From: Bactrocera neohumeralis
Lineage: Eukaryota; Arthropoda; Insecta; Diptera; Tephritidae
Assembly (NCBI RefSeq): GCF_024586455.1
Contig: NC_065922.1
Span: 620,001-684,000, forward strand
Length of the DNA: 64,000 nucleotides
Direction: 5' to 3'
Shown: in pieces, positions 13,421 through 27,200 of the stretch
Position numbering within the stretch: the first letter of the stretch is position 1
How the letters are laid out: each line of letters begins with the position of its first letter
Notes under the pieces: model-generated
Database searches by the model: none
Seen by the model: only the letters and a program-made list of their open reading frames with translations
Told to the model about the DNA's origin: nothing
Made by a program: the position numbers and the translations under genes

Positions 13421-16400
13421 TGACTAAGCGGCCAGATTGCATTCATGCAACCGATTGTAAATAGTAAGCGAAATTGGTGTTGAAACTCGACACTTCGGGG
13501 GTTCTGCGTAATCACTCACTCGCACGTAGAAACAAGGAAATGCAAATATGCCTGAAACAATAAAATTAAAACGTTTAATAAATAAAACAAACTCAAAGCT
13601 GCGATGCGAGGGGTACAATAGCAGCCCAAACGAAACTGAATCTCCATAATTGCTGCGAGGTTGATTGCGCGCCGCTTTGCAGTGCAGCGACGGCTCGTTG
13701 TAGTGCGAACAACCATAAAACACCAAAAGAACAAAAACCAAGAGTGAAGATATACATTTGCGCAGGCATTGCGCGGGGAATGAAGCATTTCAAATGAAAT
13801 CGGCGCGCCGCCAGGCAGCCATGCGCCGCATGCCACCGCGAGCGCTGTGTGCTGTATAACGCGCAGATTGCAAGAGAAGCATATCCCTCTCTCCGCCCTG
13901 AGCACGCTCGAACACATGTTAATTTTTTTTACTTTTGTAAAAGCTTATAGTCACGCCTGCCAGACACATTGCCTCGCGGAAGCCTGCCATAATCGCAATA
14001 ACTTACAAATATTGCACTTCGTTTTTACGACGTTGCACTTCAATGCGATTTTTGGCAGCACTCATTGCGAACGGACCACCAATGCCTCACTGTAATTTAA
14101 TCTCAAGAGCTGAAGGTATATGTTAGGTCCCTAGAGGGGCAGAAATGCGGCCTCGTATTGAACTTTTTATAATAAAAATATTTGTTTGATCTCATAAACA
14201 CCAAAAGAGGTACCCTTTTTCACAAGCAATCCATAGACACTTTGTTACCGCCATCTTTCCTCTGCTCTCGCTCTGTTCAAAAATTTTTATTTCCTGGTAG
14301 GCGCTTGTCAAATTATCCCTCGTTTGTTGTATGCAATACAGGTATTCCGTGCCAAAGATGGGCGTTTTTGGGAAGGGATTGAGGTGCGGCGCGAAGGGTA
14401 TTTTACATGGCGGGCATATTAGACGTCCGTTCGCTATTCCATACTATGGCCATAAATCATTTTGATGCAACTACACTAAATTACTATATGCCACAACATC
14501 ATAAGCGCTGTGGCAACAGTCCCACAAGCAGCAACAAGCGGCGTACAACCAGTGCGGCTTCCCAATGTGTTTAGATTGGCTTTGTAGTCAATGAACTATC
14601 GCGACACCAGAAAAGTCATAAAAATATACTGAATGGAGAAAAACATGAATGAGGGTGTGTCCAAATAGTGACTTAGGCGAAGAGACCGGGAAGGGAAGTT
14701 CCGGTTTAGCACAACTCGTGCAATTAAATGACATGACATTTGATTTGTACCTTTCAATCTTCCCTTCTTCGTTCTACCGCGCGCGGTGGTGAGAATACGT
14801 CGCTACCAGGACAACTACCACACTTTGGTCTTCGTTTTCTTATGAAAAATTACAGCTTTACTGGCGTTAGGTCCTACCACTCCGCCGATGGGCAAAACAA
14901 CGCGGCCATGAAATTGTATTTCACTTTCACGCAATTTGACTTCACTTCGACAGTGCAAAATCATCCAATGAGCTTGACTCTGCAAGTGGCTAAGGTGCCG
15001 TGGGGTGGTGAAGTGTCTCACACATAACTAATGCAAAGTGGAAAGAGAAATGTGTCGCCCGACGTCTCGGGTGAGAGAGCAAGATTAATGATTTTGCGAA
15101 TGTTAACGCGCTCCCTGTCTGGGTACGCTACCGGTGACGAGCAGAAACCCATCATTTATAATTTCAGAGATATCTATGCACCAAGGCCTGCAGAAAAGAC
15201 ACTACTGACACGAATATGCAGGGTACACCTTGCGGTTGCATTCCTCAAACACACACAGTGCGTTATCATGAACTAAGAGGCTGTCAGGCGATTAAGAGTT
15301 TTTCAAATGGGTAGATTCGCAACATTCAAAAGTGTTTCTGGGCCTCCAACTTGGCCTCTATACCGAATAAAGCGAAACACTGCGCAGTGCGGGAATAAAA
15401 TAGTCGTAAACAATTTGATATTGCGTTCAATTGTGCGTCTCGTAAATTACTTTATTCTATTAAGGCATTAGGCGTAAACAAAGCGCACTCGCTACTTTGC
15501 AGGGGTTCTCCATGGAATGATGCAATACCGGTGGCTGCCGTTACTGGATACGCCTGAGCTATTGCTAATTTTCTATGAGAATGGCCGCTCCGCCTGCGTG
15601 ATTGCATCAATGACTGCTGGGGCTTATGACTCAATGAAAGTATGCAGGCGCTGTGCCTGGTGTGGCTTGCAGTCCCTTAGCTAGAAGGCTTGTTTTGGAG
15701 CCAGTGTTGTACTCAGCGGGCAAAGTCAATTGGCAGCTCGGTGCACTTACTCTCACGTTTATGTCCGTACTAACTACTTATGTGATAACCTAGCAGGTCA
15801 TACTCGCTGAGCGTTTTCAAACACAATCGAAACATGTTATGAAACTCGCGTTTTTCATTCGGGGATGGTGCAGCATCGGTGATTGTTCGCTTTTAATTCA
15901 ACTCTAGGCTTTCTCACTTATTATTTCATACTTTTATTTGTAGCTTTTATGATTTCCGTTCTTCTCTGGGCGCGTACGTTACTTGGTGTGTGAGTACCAG
16001 AGGTCTGCTGCCCGACCGCCAGCAACGGCGGTTGCAGTTGCCTTGCACTTAAAACGCTATAAAACCGTCACTTCTGCAAATTGCTGAGAATCGAATTAAA
16101 TGAAATTTTATTTCACTTTCCTGAAAATGGCACTTTGGAGCAAACGCATCGCGACTATCGACGGCGAATGCCGACCGCCGTGGCCCGCTTGGCATCTGGC
16201 GTAATTTGTTGCTGATGCAATTTAGAAAATGTTGTTATTTGCTGCAAAGTGTCTGCGCTTCCATTATTTGAAATGCAATTTTCCACTTCCCCCGCATCTT
16301 TGGGTGGGTGTAAGTATAATTCCGTATTCGAGGGCAAAGTGGCCAAGTGTAAAACTTGTCGAACTTCTCAAACCGAAGTGCAACATGTTGAGACATTAAA

Positions 16401-18653
16401 ATTCAATAAATTGCTGCACAAACTTATATGAAAATAAAACAGTTATTTGAAATGTATTAAATAAATTAAAAATATTCAGTGTATTTCCAGACCCTTTTGA
16501 GGTTATGTACTAACCACTAAATCTCTAAAGTAAATGCATTTCTTAGATGTTCGGATAAAGGAATCTGTACTTTTTTGGAATTCAGATCAGAAGCTATGTA
16601 CCGTCGCGAAGACACGGTTCAGGCTCCAGTTTGTCGATGTAATTAATTTCCTTTGACGCTTTTATGAGCTCATAACTTCCACAGCGTTGAGTTGAACGAG
16701 TGTTTCTCTGAGTTTAGTTTGATGAGTTTGTTTTCTCCTTACTCTTTCTCTTAATGCGTTTCATTTTGCTACATTTGGGACCGCAATGTCATGAAATTGT
16801 TTCCGGTCTATTTAATTAATCAATATCTTTGGCTTTTGCGGACCACCTATTGGTGGAAGAAGCGAACTGATGGCGCCTACAACGATTCCACATATTGACA
16901 ATACGTGTTTGTGTGAGGGTGTAGGCTGTACTGCGTCCATGGAGCAGTAGATTGGCTTGGGAAAATGGAAATATAATAATAAAAACTCGATTGATTTTTA
17001 ATTAAATGTCTGTCTGCAGCAGACGCCTTAGGAAACTAAAAAATCATTCACACACATACAACGGCCGCCCAAATGAAAGCACAAAGAAATGCGAGGGAAT
17101 GTGTGGGAGGTGCCAAGTGTAAGGCAGTGAGCCATATTGACTGTGGATAGCTGCTGAGGATAGGCCAAGCGGCGTGAAATCAATACAAATATCTATGGAG
17201 CCCATACGCTCTAGTGGGTGAACGGGAATATCATGTACTTGTATTTGTTTTTTGCCAATTTCGTGTTCAATATTAAAACGTGACAGAAATTTGAAATGAA
17301 AAAAGTGAGCATGTAAAAAATATGCAAATACAAGAACAAAACAGTGGAGCCACACTTCTGATACTTGTCACATTTGTTAACATGCCACCCTTAGCACCGG
17401 AAGTTTGACAATATTGCCATTTTTCAAGGACCGGTGTGCGGGATGTGAATGCATTGGTGTATTGTACGGAGGCAAGTGTGTCGCTAAAGCTCCTTGTTCG
17501 CATGCGTTTCTGAACGGCCGGATAGCTGTGCTGCTAAAGTTCGAGCTTGCATTAAATGTGGCAGCCGCCGTGTCATATGTGAAAGCGCGTCTCGCCCGCA
17601 ACCCACAAAGTGCGTGCGACATATGTCCTCAAACAAATTTTCATGCGAAGTCACATTAGCATCTGATCACATTCGCCCAGGCGTTGCTGTTGTTTCTGCG
17701 TCGCAGGGAATGTGTATCATCTGACTTATATGTCTTCGGCACCGCCGCGCTGGAATGAGGAGCTCGAAGGGCGTCATGGTTCGCCGATTTCCTCATCTCT
17801 TTGATTGAGTGCTCGTTGTTGTTGGCCATGTTGCAGCAACATCGTACGCCAGCCTGTCACGTACGATTTCCATCAATATCGTGACGTTTTACTTTTTCTT
17901 GCTGATATTAGCTTTTCTCGTTTTTTTGCCATTCTCGCGATGTGCTCGTTCGTATTAATGTTCCATATATTTATTACGCTTACTCGTAGTTCGATGCTTT
18001 GGAACTTTGATGCCACTGAAATTGTATTTATCGCCGTTCCCTTCACGCCCGTTGTTCTTGTTACTTTTTTGCGTCTCAGCCATAAACGGCTTTTTGGCAA
18101 TTCTTCTCGGCACCTCGTCCGTTCTGTCTCGCTCTGCATCCATGCTGTGGCAAGCTGGTGGTTTTGCCATTGGCTTGCGAGCGTATGTAGCAAGTCAGCT
18201 AATGTCCAACACTTTGTTCCAGAATTCATCGAAACTGACAAAGTTCTGCTTCGCCAAAAGATTCAAATGGTCATTGTTGTGGCTCCAATCGCCGTAATAA
18301 ATATGTATTAGCTGAATGATCCGCTGCGTTTTACTGCAGTTTCAGCTCCTACTCGGGCAGTGGTGCATGCAGCATGAGTGCTTGTGTTCTTTACACTTAA
18401 CGCGTTTTTGTTTCGGACGAAGAAGCGAAGAACGTGAGCCATTTCATCACAACATCAAACAGCGATAAGCCCATAAACACGTACTCAGTGATTCTTGGTA
18501 GGAACTTGCCCCGTGCATCGCCTCTTAGGAAAAACCAGTTTAACTATGGAATTTCGTGAATAGGTTTAAGTGGTTACCTACAAACACCACACGTATGTGC
18601 AACATAAAGAAAACATGTCGCGCAGCATTGCTTCACCTACCAAAAGAAGAAGA

Positions 18654-18674
18654 CAACAACAACAACAACAACAA
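18654..18674. repeat. (CAA)n microsatellite
   Basis: About seven CAA units in a row. In one frame it reads as polyglutamine inside a short ORF (ATG at 18615), but nothing else supports coding there. Confidence 0.9.
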
Positions 18675-21600
18675 TCAAAACAAAAACATGTCCCCATAAA
18701 AAGCAAAAATAATAAGAAGACTACAAACACTGCCGTCTTTGGTCATTGGCGACCGCTAGCAACCCGAACAGCAAGCAAATGCGGTTGACTTGGCTTCAAC
18801 GACATCTCTGGCCAAAGGAGCGTGCAAATCGCCCTGCTCTTGTGTCCCGTACAGGCGTCTGCAGTTGTTATTCTTGTTGGTGTTTGTGTTGGCTAAAGAA
18901 GCATGCGAAAAACAACATCCAATCTGCTCTCGACCGGACAGACGTCAACCGTCGCCATGTAATCATCTTCGTGTACCGGTGTCTACAGCAGACATGCCGG
19001 AGCGAAGCTGTGTGAAGCGGACTTGCAGCCCATAGATGGCCTCTTAAAAGCATAAAAGCTGTTTGCACGTTGCATTCCATGAATTGTCGCTGTTCCTGTT
19101 TTTACTGCTTCGCTGTCGCCGCCGACGCCGCTCCCTTAAGCGTGGCGTGTTCAGAATGTCCAGACATTTCGGAAGATTTGAACTGGCCGAAGAACTATAA
19201 AAAGGCAAGGGAAAAGCAAGAGATTATAAAACAAAAGTAAAATTAGCAGAGAAGCAGCAACATATAAGATGCAACAACTATACCACGGAAAGTGGATGCT
19301 CAAAAACTTGTTTGCCATTTGCGGCGGAGCGCAGAGGTTGGTGTGCTGCGGCCGCTGACGCTGGATCGCTCCTAGCCAGATTTACTTGAGTGTGGGGTTC
19401 GGCATTTGTGTGTGCTTTCCTGCTTTGCAAGTTTTGACCCGCTCCTCTGAATCAGACCGTCGCTAGCTCGCTTCTTTTGCGCTGTTTGTTTTCATGTGGT
19501 GAGATAAGTTGCAAAAGTTGCAAAAACATTTCGCACGGAAGCGTAGGAGGATGGGCAACAAGAATTAAAGAAAATATTATTAAAAGAACGAGCCAAACGT
19601 GGAGGTGCGGATCCAGTAGAGTCCCGGTTTCCCTCGTGATTTGTGCGCCTGATTCGCTGCTGATTGCTGGCTGCTGCAAGTCGTCCAACGGCCAAGTGAT
19701 AAGTGTGTATTTTACGTGACAACAACAAGCGTGCTGCGCAAACTACAGAGCAGTGAAAAATTGTTCGAGTTAATGAAAAATGATTTAACTCGCTGGCGCC
19801 AATCGCCTCGAATTTATTTACTGAAAATAATGTGAATTCACCTCTGTTGTTTTCATTTGGTTATTTTATTGTATTCCATGCATTTTATTTTCTGGACAGT
19901 TGTTTTGATGTGTGGCAGTTGCAGCCTCGGACGAATGGACGGTCCGCGGTTCACGGTCGACGTTTGCCTCGGTGTTCGCGAACCAGCGCCGTCACAACAT
20001 TGCGATATCAGCGCCACAATACTGTGTTGCAAATATTCTGACAACCACATCGACAAAACTAACAAACATTGCCAAGTGAACACTGCGAGTAACTTGAGTG
20101 CAGACGTGAGCAGAACGGATGTTCCCAACGTTGAAACTGTCAATATTATTCTGACTTCGTCTTCATTTTACCATTTTTTGTTTGATTCTCTCTTGTATTC
20201 TCACTTCCGCGTTGTGTTAATATTGGCAGCTTTTGACAGTTTGCCATTGTAAATGTTGTTGTGCCCCGCCGTCGATGAACGCTTCGCTCTGCAACATTCT
20301 TCTTGATCCTTATCACAGCTATGCTTTCGTACGCAGTCAGAAGCTTCCACTAGGTGCGGTTGCATTATATTTGTAGCTGGAATACGCGAATTTGACTTCC
20401 ATGCTTGAGTGTTGTTGTTTTCTATTTGCTCGGCACTTTTCGCAGTGTTTTATTCCTTTGCCACCGACACTTGAGCGTTTATTCCCACAAATTTCTGATT
20501 GTTTGGCTAAAACGCCTTCTCACACTGCCAACCCAAAGAGTTAACAAATTTTAATTTCTGGCGATGCGAATTTACGAATGCTACAAAGCCAGCTCGTTGG
20601 TATTGGATAAGGAAATGCTCAGCGGCTTAGTTTCTAAGCACCAGCGACTTTGCCGCATTTTCTCAATACAACTGACCTCGCTAACTGTCCACCATGAAAA
20701 GAACGCCTCAGTTGAGCCCGTGGTCTGACCGCCCCACTATCTTTACAGCCTTTGCATTTAATGTGTTTTAATACCGTACGCCGCATTTGCTGTTTGCCCC
20801 GTTGCAGCGCATAGTTGGACTTCTAATTGACTTAACTTCTGTGTGCCGCCATTGCTGGCACAGCTCGGTCGCATTTTCTGTTGTGTCGTAATTCTTAAAT
20901 TGTTTGTTTATTGAACTTCTTAAAAGTTGATACGGTTTCGTTTGCTGTTAGCGCTGCTGCCCCATGCACAGTATCAACTTGCAACAGCGCGAATACCGAA
21001 CGACACATACGGTACTGTGTGCTGAATGAGAGAAAGCAATGGCAAGCAGAGAACGTTGCGAAAGACAAGGAACTTTCCGCGCTGTCCGCTGCCGGCTTTA
21101 GTTCTGGATCATTGAATTTAACCTTCAAATATCCGGGAAGTATTTTTCCGCAACTTACAACCCTTTGTGTCGGTCTTAAGTTTCGAGAAAAGGCGCAAGG
21201 CAATCGATGGGTGTCTAGAATTTCTTCAAGCATTCGGAGTATATACATATGTATGAGCTTGTGTGAAAATCACTTGAAGTGCATTTTAAAGACCATTTAA
21301 TACTTAACGTCGAACCATTGCATTTTCGGTTTCCTGTTGGCGAATCAAAAGTCAAAGTTTAAGCTTTTATTGCAAGGAATCACACATGAATCAGCTGCAT
21401 TGACTGCCTTGGATGCAATGAAGCAACGAAATTCTACGCGAGAAGCTTAAAAAGTGTGTAAGAGGGTTTATTTGCCGGCCCTACGTATTGAGATACTTTA
21501 TGAGCATATAATCGAACGAAGAGAAAGTATGTGAAGACGTTCCAAACAATGCTTGCATTCGGGTGTTCTGGTTCGTGTAGATTTCATGACGCCAGGCCTA

Positions 21601-21825
21601 TCGGAGTACGGGTACTCAGAAAGGAATGAACTTTCATTTGGTCAATGAATTTATCTTTTCGAAATTTCTCCCAATCGTCTTTGTTGTTTTTTTGCTACAT
21701 CGTTTTATTTATTGAATATGCTTTTTGTTTTAAAAGCCTAACAATAAGTTTTAAAATCTTAAATCTATTTAAAAACTAGACAAGCTCAAGCAAGTGATTG
21801 AGCTGTTTTGGTGATACGTTGCTCC

Positions 21826-23456
21826 TTAGTACGCGGGCATATCTCTTCTTTTAAGGTGTATTTGATCGCAGGAATGTAGCAAAGCATTAGCCAAAGGGTT
21901 TGGGTGATCTCGGAGTTTAGATATATATTTAATTCTGCAATCTTCTACTTCTGGTTTTACCATAGGAATACCAAGATCTTTATGGATATTTTCATTACGC
22001 ATGCACCATGGTGCACCCGTGATTGTTCTAAGCATTTTCGATTGGAACCTTTGTAATATATCAACATTAGCTGCACAGGTCGTACCCCAAAGTTGAACGC
22101 CATACATCCAAATCGGCTTTAAGATCGCATTATACAAAAGAACTTTGTTGTTTAGGCTAAGTTTGGAGTTTTTGTTTTAAAGCCAATATAAATTTGCAGC
22201 TCTTATCTTCATGCAAGATATTTTACTAGATATACATATGTTTTCTCCACGTAAGTCTTCTATCTAGGTGAATACCAAGATAAGTTACTTCATTCTAAAA
22301 TACTGTTCATTTTTACTGCCGAACACAGTTTTGGTCTTAGCGAAAACGTAACATGCTTACACTTTTGTTCATTTACATTTATACGCCAGTTGGCTAGCCA
22401 TCTTCGATAGACCTTAAGTGCTCGGCTAATATTCTTGATACTACATATTATGTGGCATTTGTTACGGCTCACTAAAGCTGTGTCATCCGCAAAAGTTGAT
22501 GTTAATACCTTATTAGCTGTTGGAAGATCGGCTGTATATATGATGTTTAGAGTTGGGACCAAAACACTGCCCTGTGGTACACCTGCCCTTATCTGTCGTT
22601 CATCACATATGAAATCTCCCACTTTTACCATAAATTTTCTATTTTTTAAATAAGATTCCAATGTTTTATACAATTCTAAAGGTAGAATATTTTTAATCTT
22701 ATATAAAAGGCCTTCATGCCACACCTTGTCAAATGCCTGAGCCACGTCCCAGACAGGGTAGAAGACTGATTGGTCTGTATGAAGACGGCTGTGTTAAGTC
22801 TTTCCCAGGTTTATCTATCAAGATAATCTGCGACTTTTTCCATGAATTAGGATAGTATCCGAGATTAAAAATTGCATTGAAGAGCAAAGAGATCACTTCT
22901 ACAGCAATATCTGGTAACTCAATGAGCATTTTTGGGGTAATATTATCATGTGCTGGTGACATTTTTGGGTTAAGTTCTTTTATTATTCTAATAATTTCAG
23001 AAGGAGAAGTCTTAGAACACTCGTGTGACTCGTTAATTGTGTTTGGATAAGCTGGGCAGCTCAAAGTTGTTCTTTGAGCAATTAGGTTGAAATATCTTTT
23101 CTAGGTGATTTGCAAAACAATTAGCCTTTTCCTTGCCACTTCGAGCCCAATTTCCTCCCATGTCTCGTATAGGCATGTTGGAGTCAGTTGGTGGCTTCAT
23201 GGGCTTTTGGGCTTGCCAAAGGGAATTTTGCTTGCTTGAAGCGATTTATCTGCCATTCTCGTCTTGCACGCCAATTTTCATTTACAAGCTTTTCAATTTC
23301 TCTATTAGAGATTTTTCTGAAAACAAGCGGCTTATAGCTGTTGTTTGGTGTTGCTAAGACAGCTGCGTTAGTTATTATATCATTGAGTTCTCTTATACCT
23401 TCGTCAATATCTCTTCCTGTATTTATTTTGTGCTCAATATTAATGTGGGTACTCAC
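21826..23456 (-). pseudogene. Jockey-like ORF2 fragment: linker, reverse transcriptase and C-terminal domain
   Basis: Pieces in different frames cover 23184-23456 (linker), 22729-23064 (fingers of the RT, ending SYRPISLLP), 22290-22745 (palm) and 21826-22137 (C-terminal domain). The palm keeps AFDKVWH (motif A), AGVPQGSVL and the catalytic FADD. At about 22750 the DNA jumps from SYRPISLLPCL straight to DVAQAFDKVWH. Intact Jockey relatives carry roughly 60-70 residues there, so a deletion of about 200 bp plus a frameshift is inferred. The last piece resembles the conserved Jockey tail domain with KPIWMYGVQLWG. This copy is non-functional. Confidence 0.88.
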
Positions 23457-23468
23457 GTATTTTTTATA

Positions 23469-24165
23469 TTATCGCCAATTCGTTTTATAAGATGTTAGAT
23501 CCACTTTTGGAACAACGAACATAGGTTGCTCACATATCTTTATTAGTACAGGAGAGTGATCAGAAGATAGGTCAGTGTATGTATCAACTGTTGTGAGCGA
23601 TTTATCTATATTTTTTATTACAGCAAAATCAATTAAATTTGGTATTTTGTTACGATCACTAGGCCAGTATGTCGGCTTACCAGGAGATATTATCTCAAGG
23701 TTATTGAGCATATTTATAATAGTGTGATACAGCAGTCGTCCTTTCGGATTAATTAGTCGTGAGCCCCAGTACGTGTGTTTTACATTGTAATCTCCACCTG
23801 CTAGAAATCTATGGCCTAGTGTTCCAAAAAAGTCTTTAAATTGGATGTCTGTAATTTTAAACCGAGGTGGGCAGTATATGGCCGTCATGTTTAAGTCCCT
23901 GCAGCGATTTTTTATAGTTATTGTTGTAGCTTGTAATTGCGCTATGGCATAAGATTCTAATGCGTGGTGATTTAAGCGTTTTCTAACCAACACTGCTGTT
24001 CCTCCATGTGCCTTTCCATCTGGGTGGTTTGTAACATAGAGTCTAAATCCCGGTATAAAGAAATTGTTTTTGTTCGTAAGATGAGTTTCTGACAATAGCA
24101 TTACATCAATATTTCTTAGTCGTTTTGACTCAACTTTTGCCGTATCCGGATGCCAAAGTTTAAAA
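23469..24165 (-). pseudogene. Jockey-like ORF2 fragment: APE-type endonuclease domain
   Basis: An open stretch covers most of the apurinic/apyrimidinic-type endonuclease that nicks target DNA for LINE insertion. The open frame runs up to 24251; counted from there, residues 54-59 read SETHLT with the catalytic Glu, 152-159 read GGDYNVKH (catalytic Asp and Asn), and 228-235 read LSSDHSPV with the catalytic Asp-His pair. All main active-site residues are therefore still present. The extreme N-terminus is degraded: the usual LW(N/H)A(N/D)GL opening has become LWHPD, and residues before it look unrelated to the family. The frame ends at a stop just after 23469 and the linker continues in the same frame from 23456, so this is a single nonsense change. 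Confidence 0.85.
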
Positions 24166-24251
24166 GAATACTCGAAAGGAAAAGTCAACATTTTTCGAAA
24201 GTTTTGCAAATATTTGGTAGGTGCGGGACGAATACTGGGAATGAGAAGCAC

Positions 24252-27200
24252 TTACTCTTTAATCGCTTTTCTTAGAATATGTTCACTCCTATTCATTCAT
24301 ATTTGCATGGAAATTTTTTCGGCATTTTTATTGAACAAATGTACAATAGAACGGGCTCGTCATTTAATCAATCTAATTTCTGATATTGTTTATCTGTCTG
24401 TTTTTTCCCCAGAAAAATTAGGTACAGTAATTCGCATTTATTTCAAACCGCATGGGATATTTATCTCTTCCAACTCCCCGTACTCCATAAATTCTGCCGT
24501 TCTGCCACATGAAGTTAACTGTCCGAAATATCGGGATAAATTGATAGACATGTCGACACGCTGCCACTGCCTACGCTTCCGCGCCTGCGGTTGGCAAATC
24601 ACTGCGTAAAGGTCTAATGGGGTTAAAATGGAAATAAGCGAAAATAAATAAAAAGTAAATGTGAAAAATTGTTCGGCAATTTAATTCGCATGCGAAATAC
24701 GTTTTCGATATTCTCCTCAAATGCCTTTTCCGAACGATTTGAACGGCAAATCGTATTGAAAATACTTTTTAGGTGGAAATTTTGTATTCGCACGCACAGC
24801 CGCTTCCACGCACAATCACACACATGCCATATATTTGTGGATACCTTGCCATTATATAGACGCAAGGCATTCGACATTTGGCAAAAGTGACTGTCTCTTT
24901 GGCTGAGCACTGTTCCCGCCGCCAAATAGCCCTCTAAACGTGTCTGTGCTGTCTGTCAAGAGCTACTGTTGTCTGCTGTCTGCTGTCGGCTGTCGGCTGT
25001 CGGCTGTCGGCTGTCGGCTTTCGACCCATGTTCGTTGAACTCTTTGCATCGTCCGCCGCGCCGCAAAGTTATTGTTTTTAAGCTGCTAAGGAGCAGTTAT
25101 CCTTTTTACTCCCACAAATTTATCTTCTCCACAAGTTAGCTCGAATTTGATACATTCATTTGTGTGCTCATATATGTGCATCAGAGTATTTTTATGTAAC
25201 CACCTCCGCCTCCGACTTCTTCTTCGCCAACTTCTTAGCGATTTTAGCGCAAATTATTGGCATATGTCGGCATTTTGTATAACGCGTTGACTTCATTTGC
25301 TCCACTCCTTCTTATGCTATAGCCTATGGGCCGAATCCAGTTAGTGAACTACCGCTCAACCCTTTTTTGTTGAATTATGCATATGTGCATGCTACGTTTC
25401 TCCGCGGCAGATTGGAATTTCCCAGAAACAACTTGGAATGGGTCCATTGTGAAGCAGTACTAGTTTTGCGAGTATACGCTTGATAAATATGTGTATGAAA
25501 CGGTCCAGAGCTTCTGTAGTTCAGGGACTCGTAAGGGTTCGTTCACAGCACAAATCTTTTGAGGTCAAGTCTATAAAAAGGTCTTCTGGATTGTGTGTGT
25601 TAGAATTTCTCAACTAGTGTTCTACCTGATGTGGGATTCTTCAGTCTTCTACCGGCCTATACTAGATGAACTTAGGTATATTACGAATGTCCAGCAACTT
25701 ATTTCGGCTTTTTTCGCATTATGTTCATTCACCTTCGTTGAGATTGAAATAACTCTGAAATAACTTCGCGAATGAAGGGTGTTGACTGTCAGCGGTCTTT
25801 GTGCTGAAACGGATCATTTACTTATTTACATATATCTACTCATACTTCCCGCAGTCGAGTTTTGAGTTTACGTTGGCACAAAAGTACTCTCTCATCGTTC
25901 ACACCCACATCAACATATGCCAGTTTCGTAGATGCTTATTTGCTTGGCTCTTTTCTTTATTGATTTTTCCAATAGCATCAATTTACTTTTGACAAAAGGA
26001 ATGATGCAGAGTTTTTAAAGAAACACAAAAAGCTTTGAAAGCGCCATCACCAGAGTTATGGGAACATTTTGGGTCAAGTTGGAAGTTTCTTATGAGCAAC
26101 CAGTTATTGATACTCAGATATTTGCCGATGGTTAAAGCTCTCCCTCTTGCATTTGTGTTAGCTCACAGTAATGTATGCAAGTAAAACAGTGTATAAGAGC
26201 CCTTTCCAACAGTCCAAGAATAAGTATCCGAACAGATATTCGAGTTTATTGATGATTTGGTATGAGTCCGTGCGGCGTGAAGCGTTCTGTCTGTTTCTGT
26301 TTTGCAAGCGAAGCATCTTTCAAATGCGGTCGCCGGACTGGCCTGTCCAATGCAGCAGCCGCGGTCTACGCTAACGGCTAATGGCCACATGTGTTTGCTT
26401 GTCCTACGACGCTTGGGTGCGCTCGTATAATGCGAATATTGATCGGTTGCATTGGCACACAGAAATATACACCATCCCTTCCGATATACACGCATTGTGC
26501 CACTGCGAATGGCCAGAGCTCATATGTGTTAGATGCGAAAGCTTTGCCTTCTTTTGGTATTTGCTATTCGCTCAATACCTTTGCGTCCCCAACTCTGTTC
26601 TTTGCCTATTGGACCAGCAAAACAGACATTAGAAATGCGCATCTGGTAGTTATAACTTCTCTTTTGAAACGCGTTTCTTGCTCTTGCGTTCCTCGCACCA
26701 TTCGGGGGAGTTGTTTTTCCATATTTGTTGCCCCAGTAAAAGTTTGTCCGTGCTTCATTCGTCGCCCATAATTCCCATAAAAGTTTGGAACCATTTCTTC
26801 GATATCATAGCAGTCGAGACTATATTTATTCGCTTATTTTTGCCACTCGTACTCACACAGCCGTAGGTGTGGCAAGGTGTATGTATGTACGAATTTATTT
26901 GAGTATGTAAGCACTTAAATTTCGCCTTGACAAATTTTATTTCCTCTCGAGTTGTTTGCGCAAACATCTCCTGCAGTTTGACTTTGTTTTTCGCAATGAA
27001 GTGCGCACAAATGCCTTCGCTAGGTTAAGAGGTCGCAAAGCCGGCATACCGAGCTTGGACATACCGCCGCTCTGCTGGGTCCATTCGCTGTTTTTATTTC
27101 TCCGATATTATTGCTCTTCCTCTTTTTTGTGTTTGCTGCCGAGTTGTCAACGCAGCCTCATGCCAAGTCTTCTTCTTGCCACATACACACATACATTTAC

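Larger units (their letters stand above)
7819..21686 (+). other. Intronic sequence (first part of long first intron), no gene seen
   Basis: Begins with the 5' splice site GTAAAT at 7819. No transposon or RNA gene is recognised. Simple repeats include a (GACC)n run near 8234-8248, a CA run at 13404-13420 and a (CAA)n run at about 18654-18674. Purine-rich patches, for example 12640-12830, produce open frames with basic, protein-like composition but no motif. The longest frame, 17805-18311 (+, 168 codons), overlaps a 122-codon antisense frame and is likely chance. Weak CAG|GT sites at 8308 and 8044 lack good pyrimidine tracts or donor matches. Confidence 0.5.
21687..24165 (-). mobile_element. 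Jockey-clade non-LTR retrotransposon, 5'-truncated and inactive
   Basis: Read on the minus strand, the order is endonuclease, linker, reverse transcriptase, C-terminal domain, 3' UTR, AATAAA (complement of 21705-21710), then an A7 tail (T run 21687-21693). The protein matches the Jockey clade: SETHL and SDHSP endonuclease motifs, SYRPISLLP, AFDKVWH, AGVPQGSVL, FADD, and a C-terminal region with KPIWMYGVQLWG and LQRFQSK. No gag-like ORF1 lies upstream, so the copy is 5'-truncated near the start of the endonuclease (about 24160; upstream limit 24250). Coding frames change at least three times, one stop interrupts the endonuclease-RT linker, and an internal deletion removes part of the RT domain. 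Such elements copy by target-primed reverse transcription; this one cannot do so alone. Confidence 0.9.

Noticed and set aside
17805..18311. 168-codon + frame with membrane-like segments
   Set aside because: It overlaps a 122-codon antisense frame, has no family motif or splice context, and its length is within chance expectation for the window.
18615..18788. Polyglutamine-containing ORF
   Set aside because: The Gln run comes only from a (CAA)n microsatellite; the flanks look like intron sequence.
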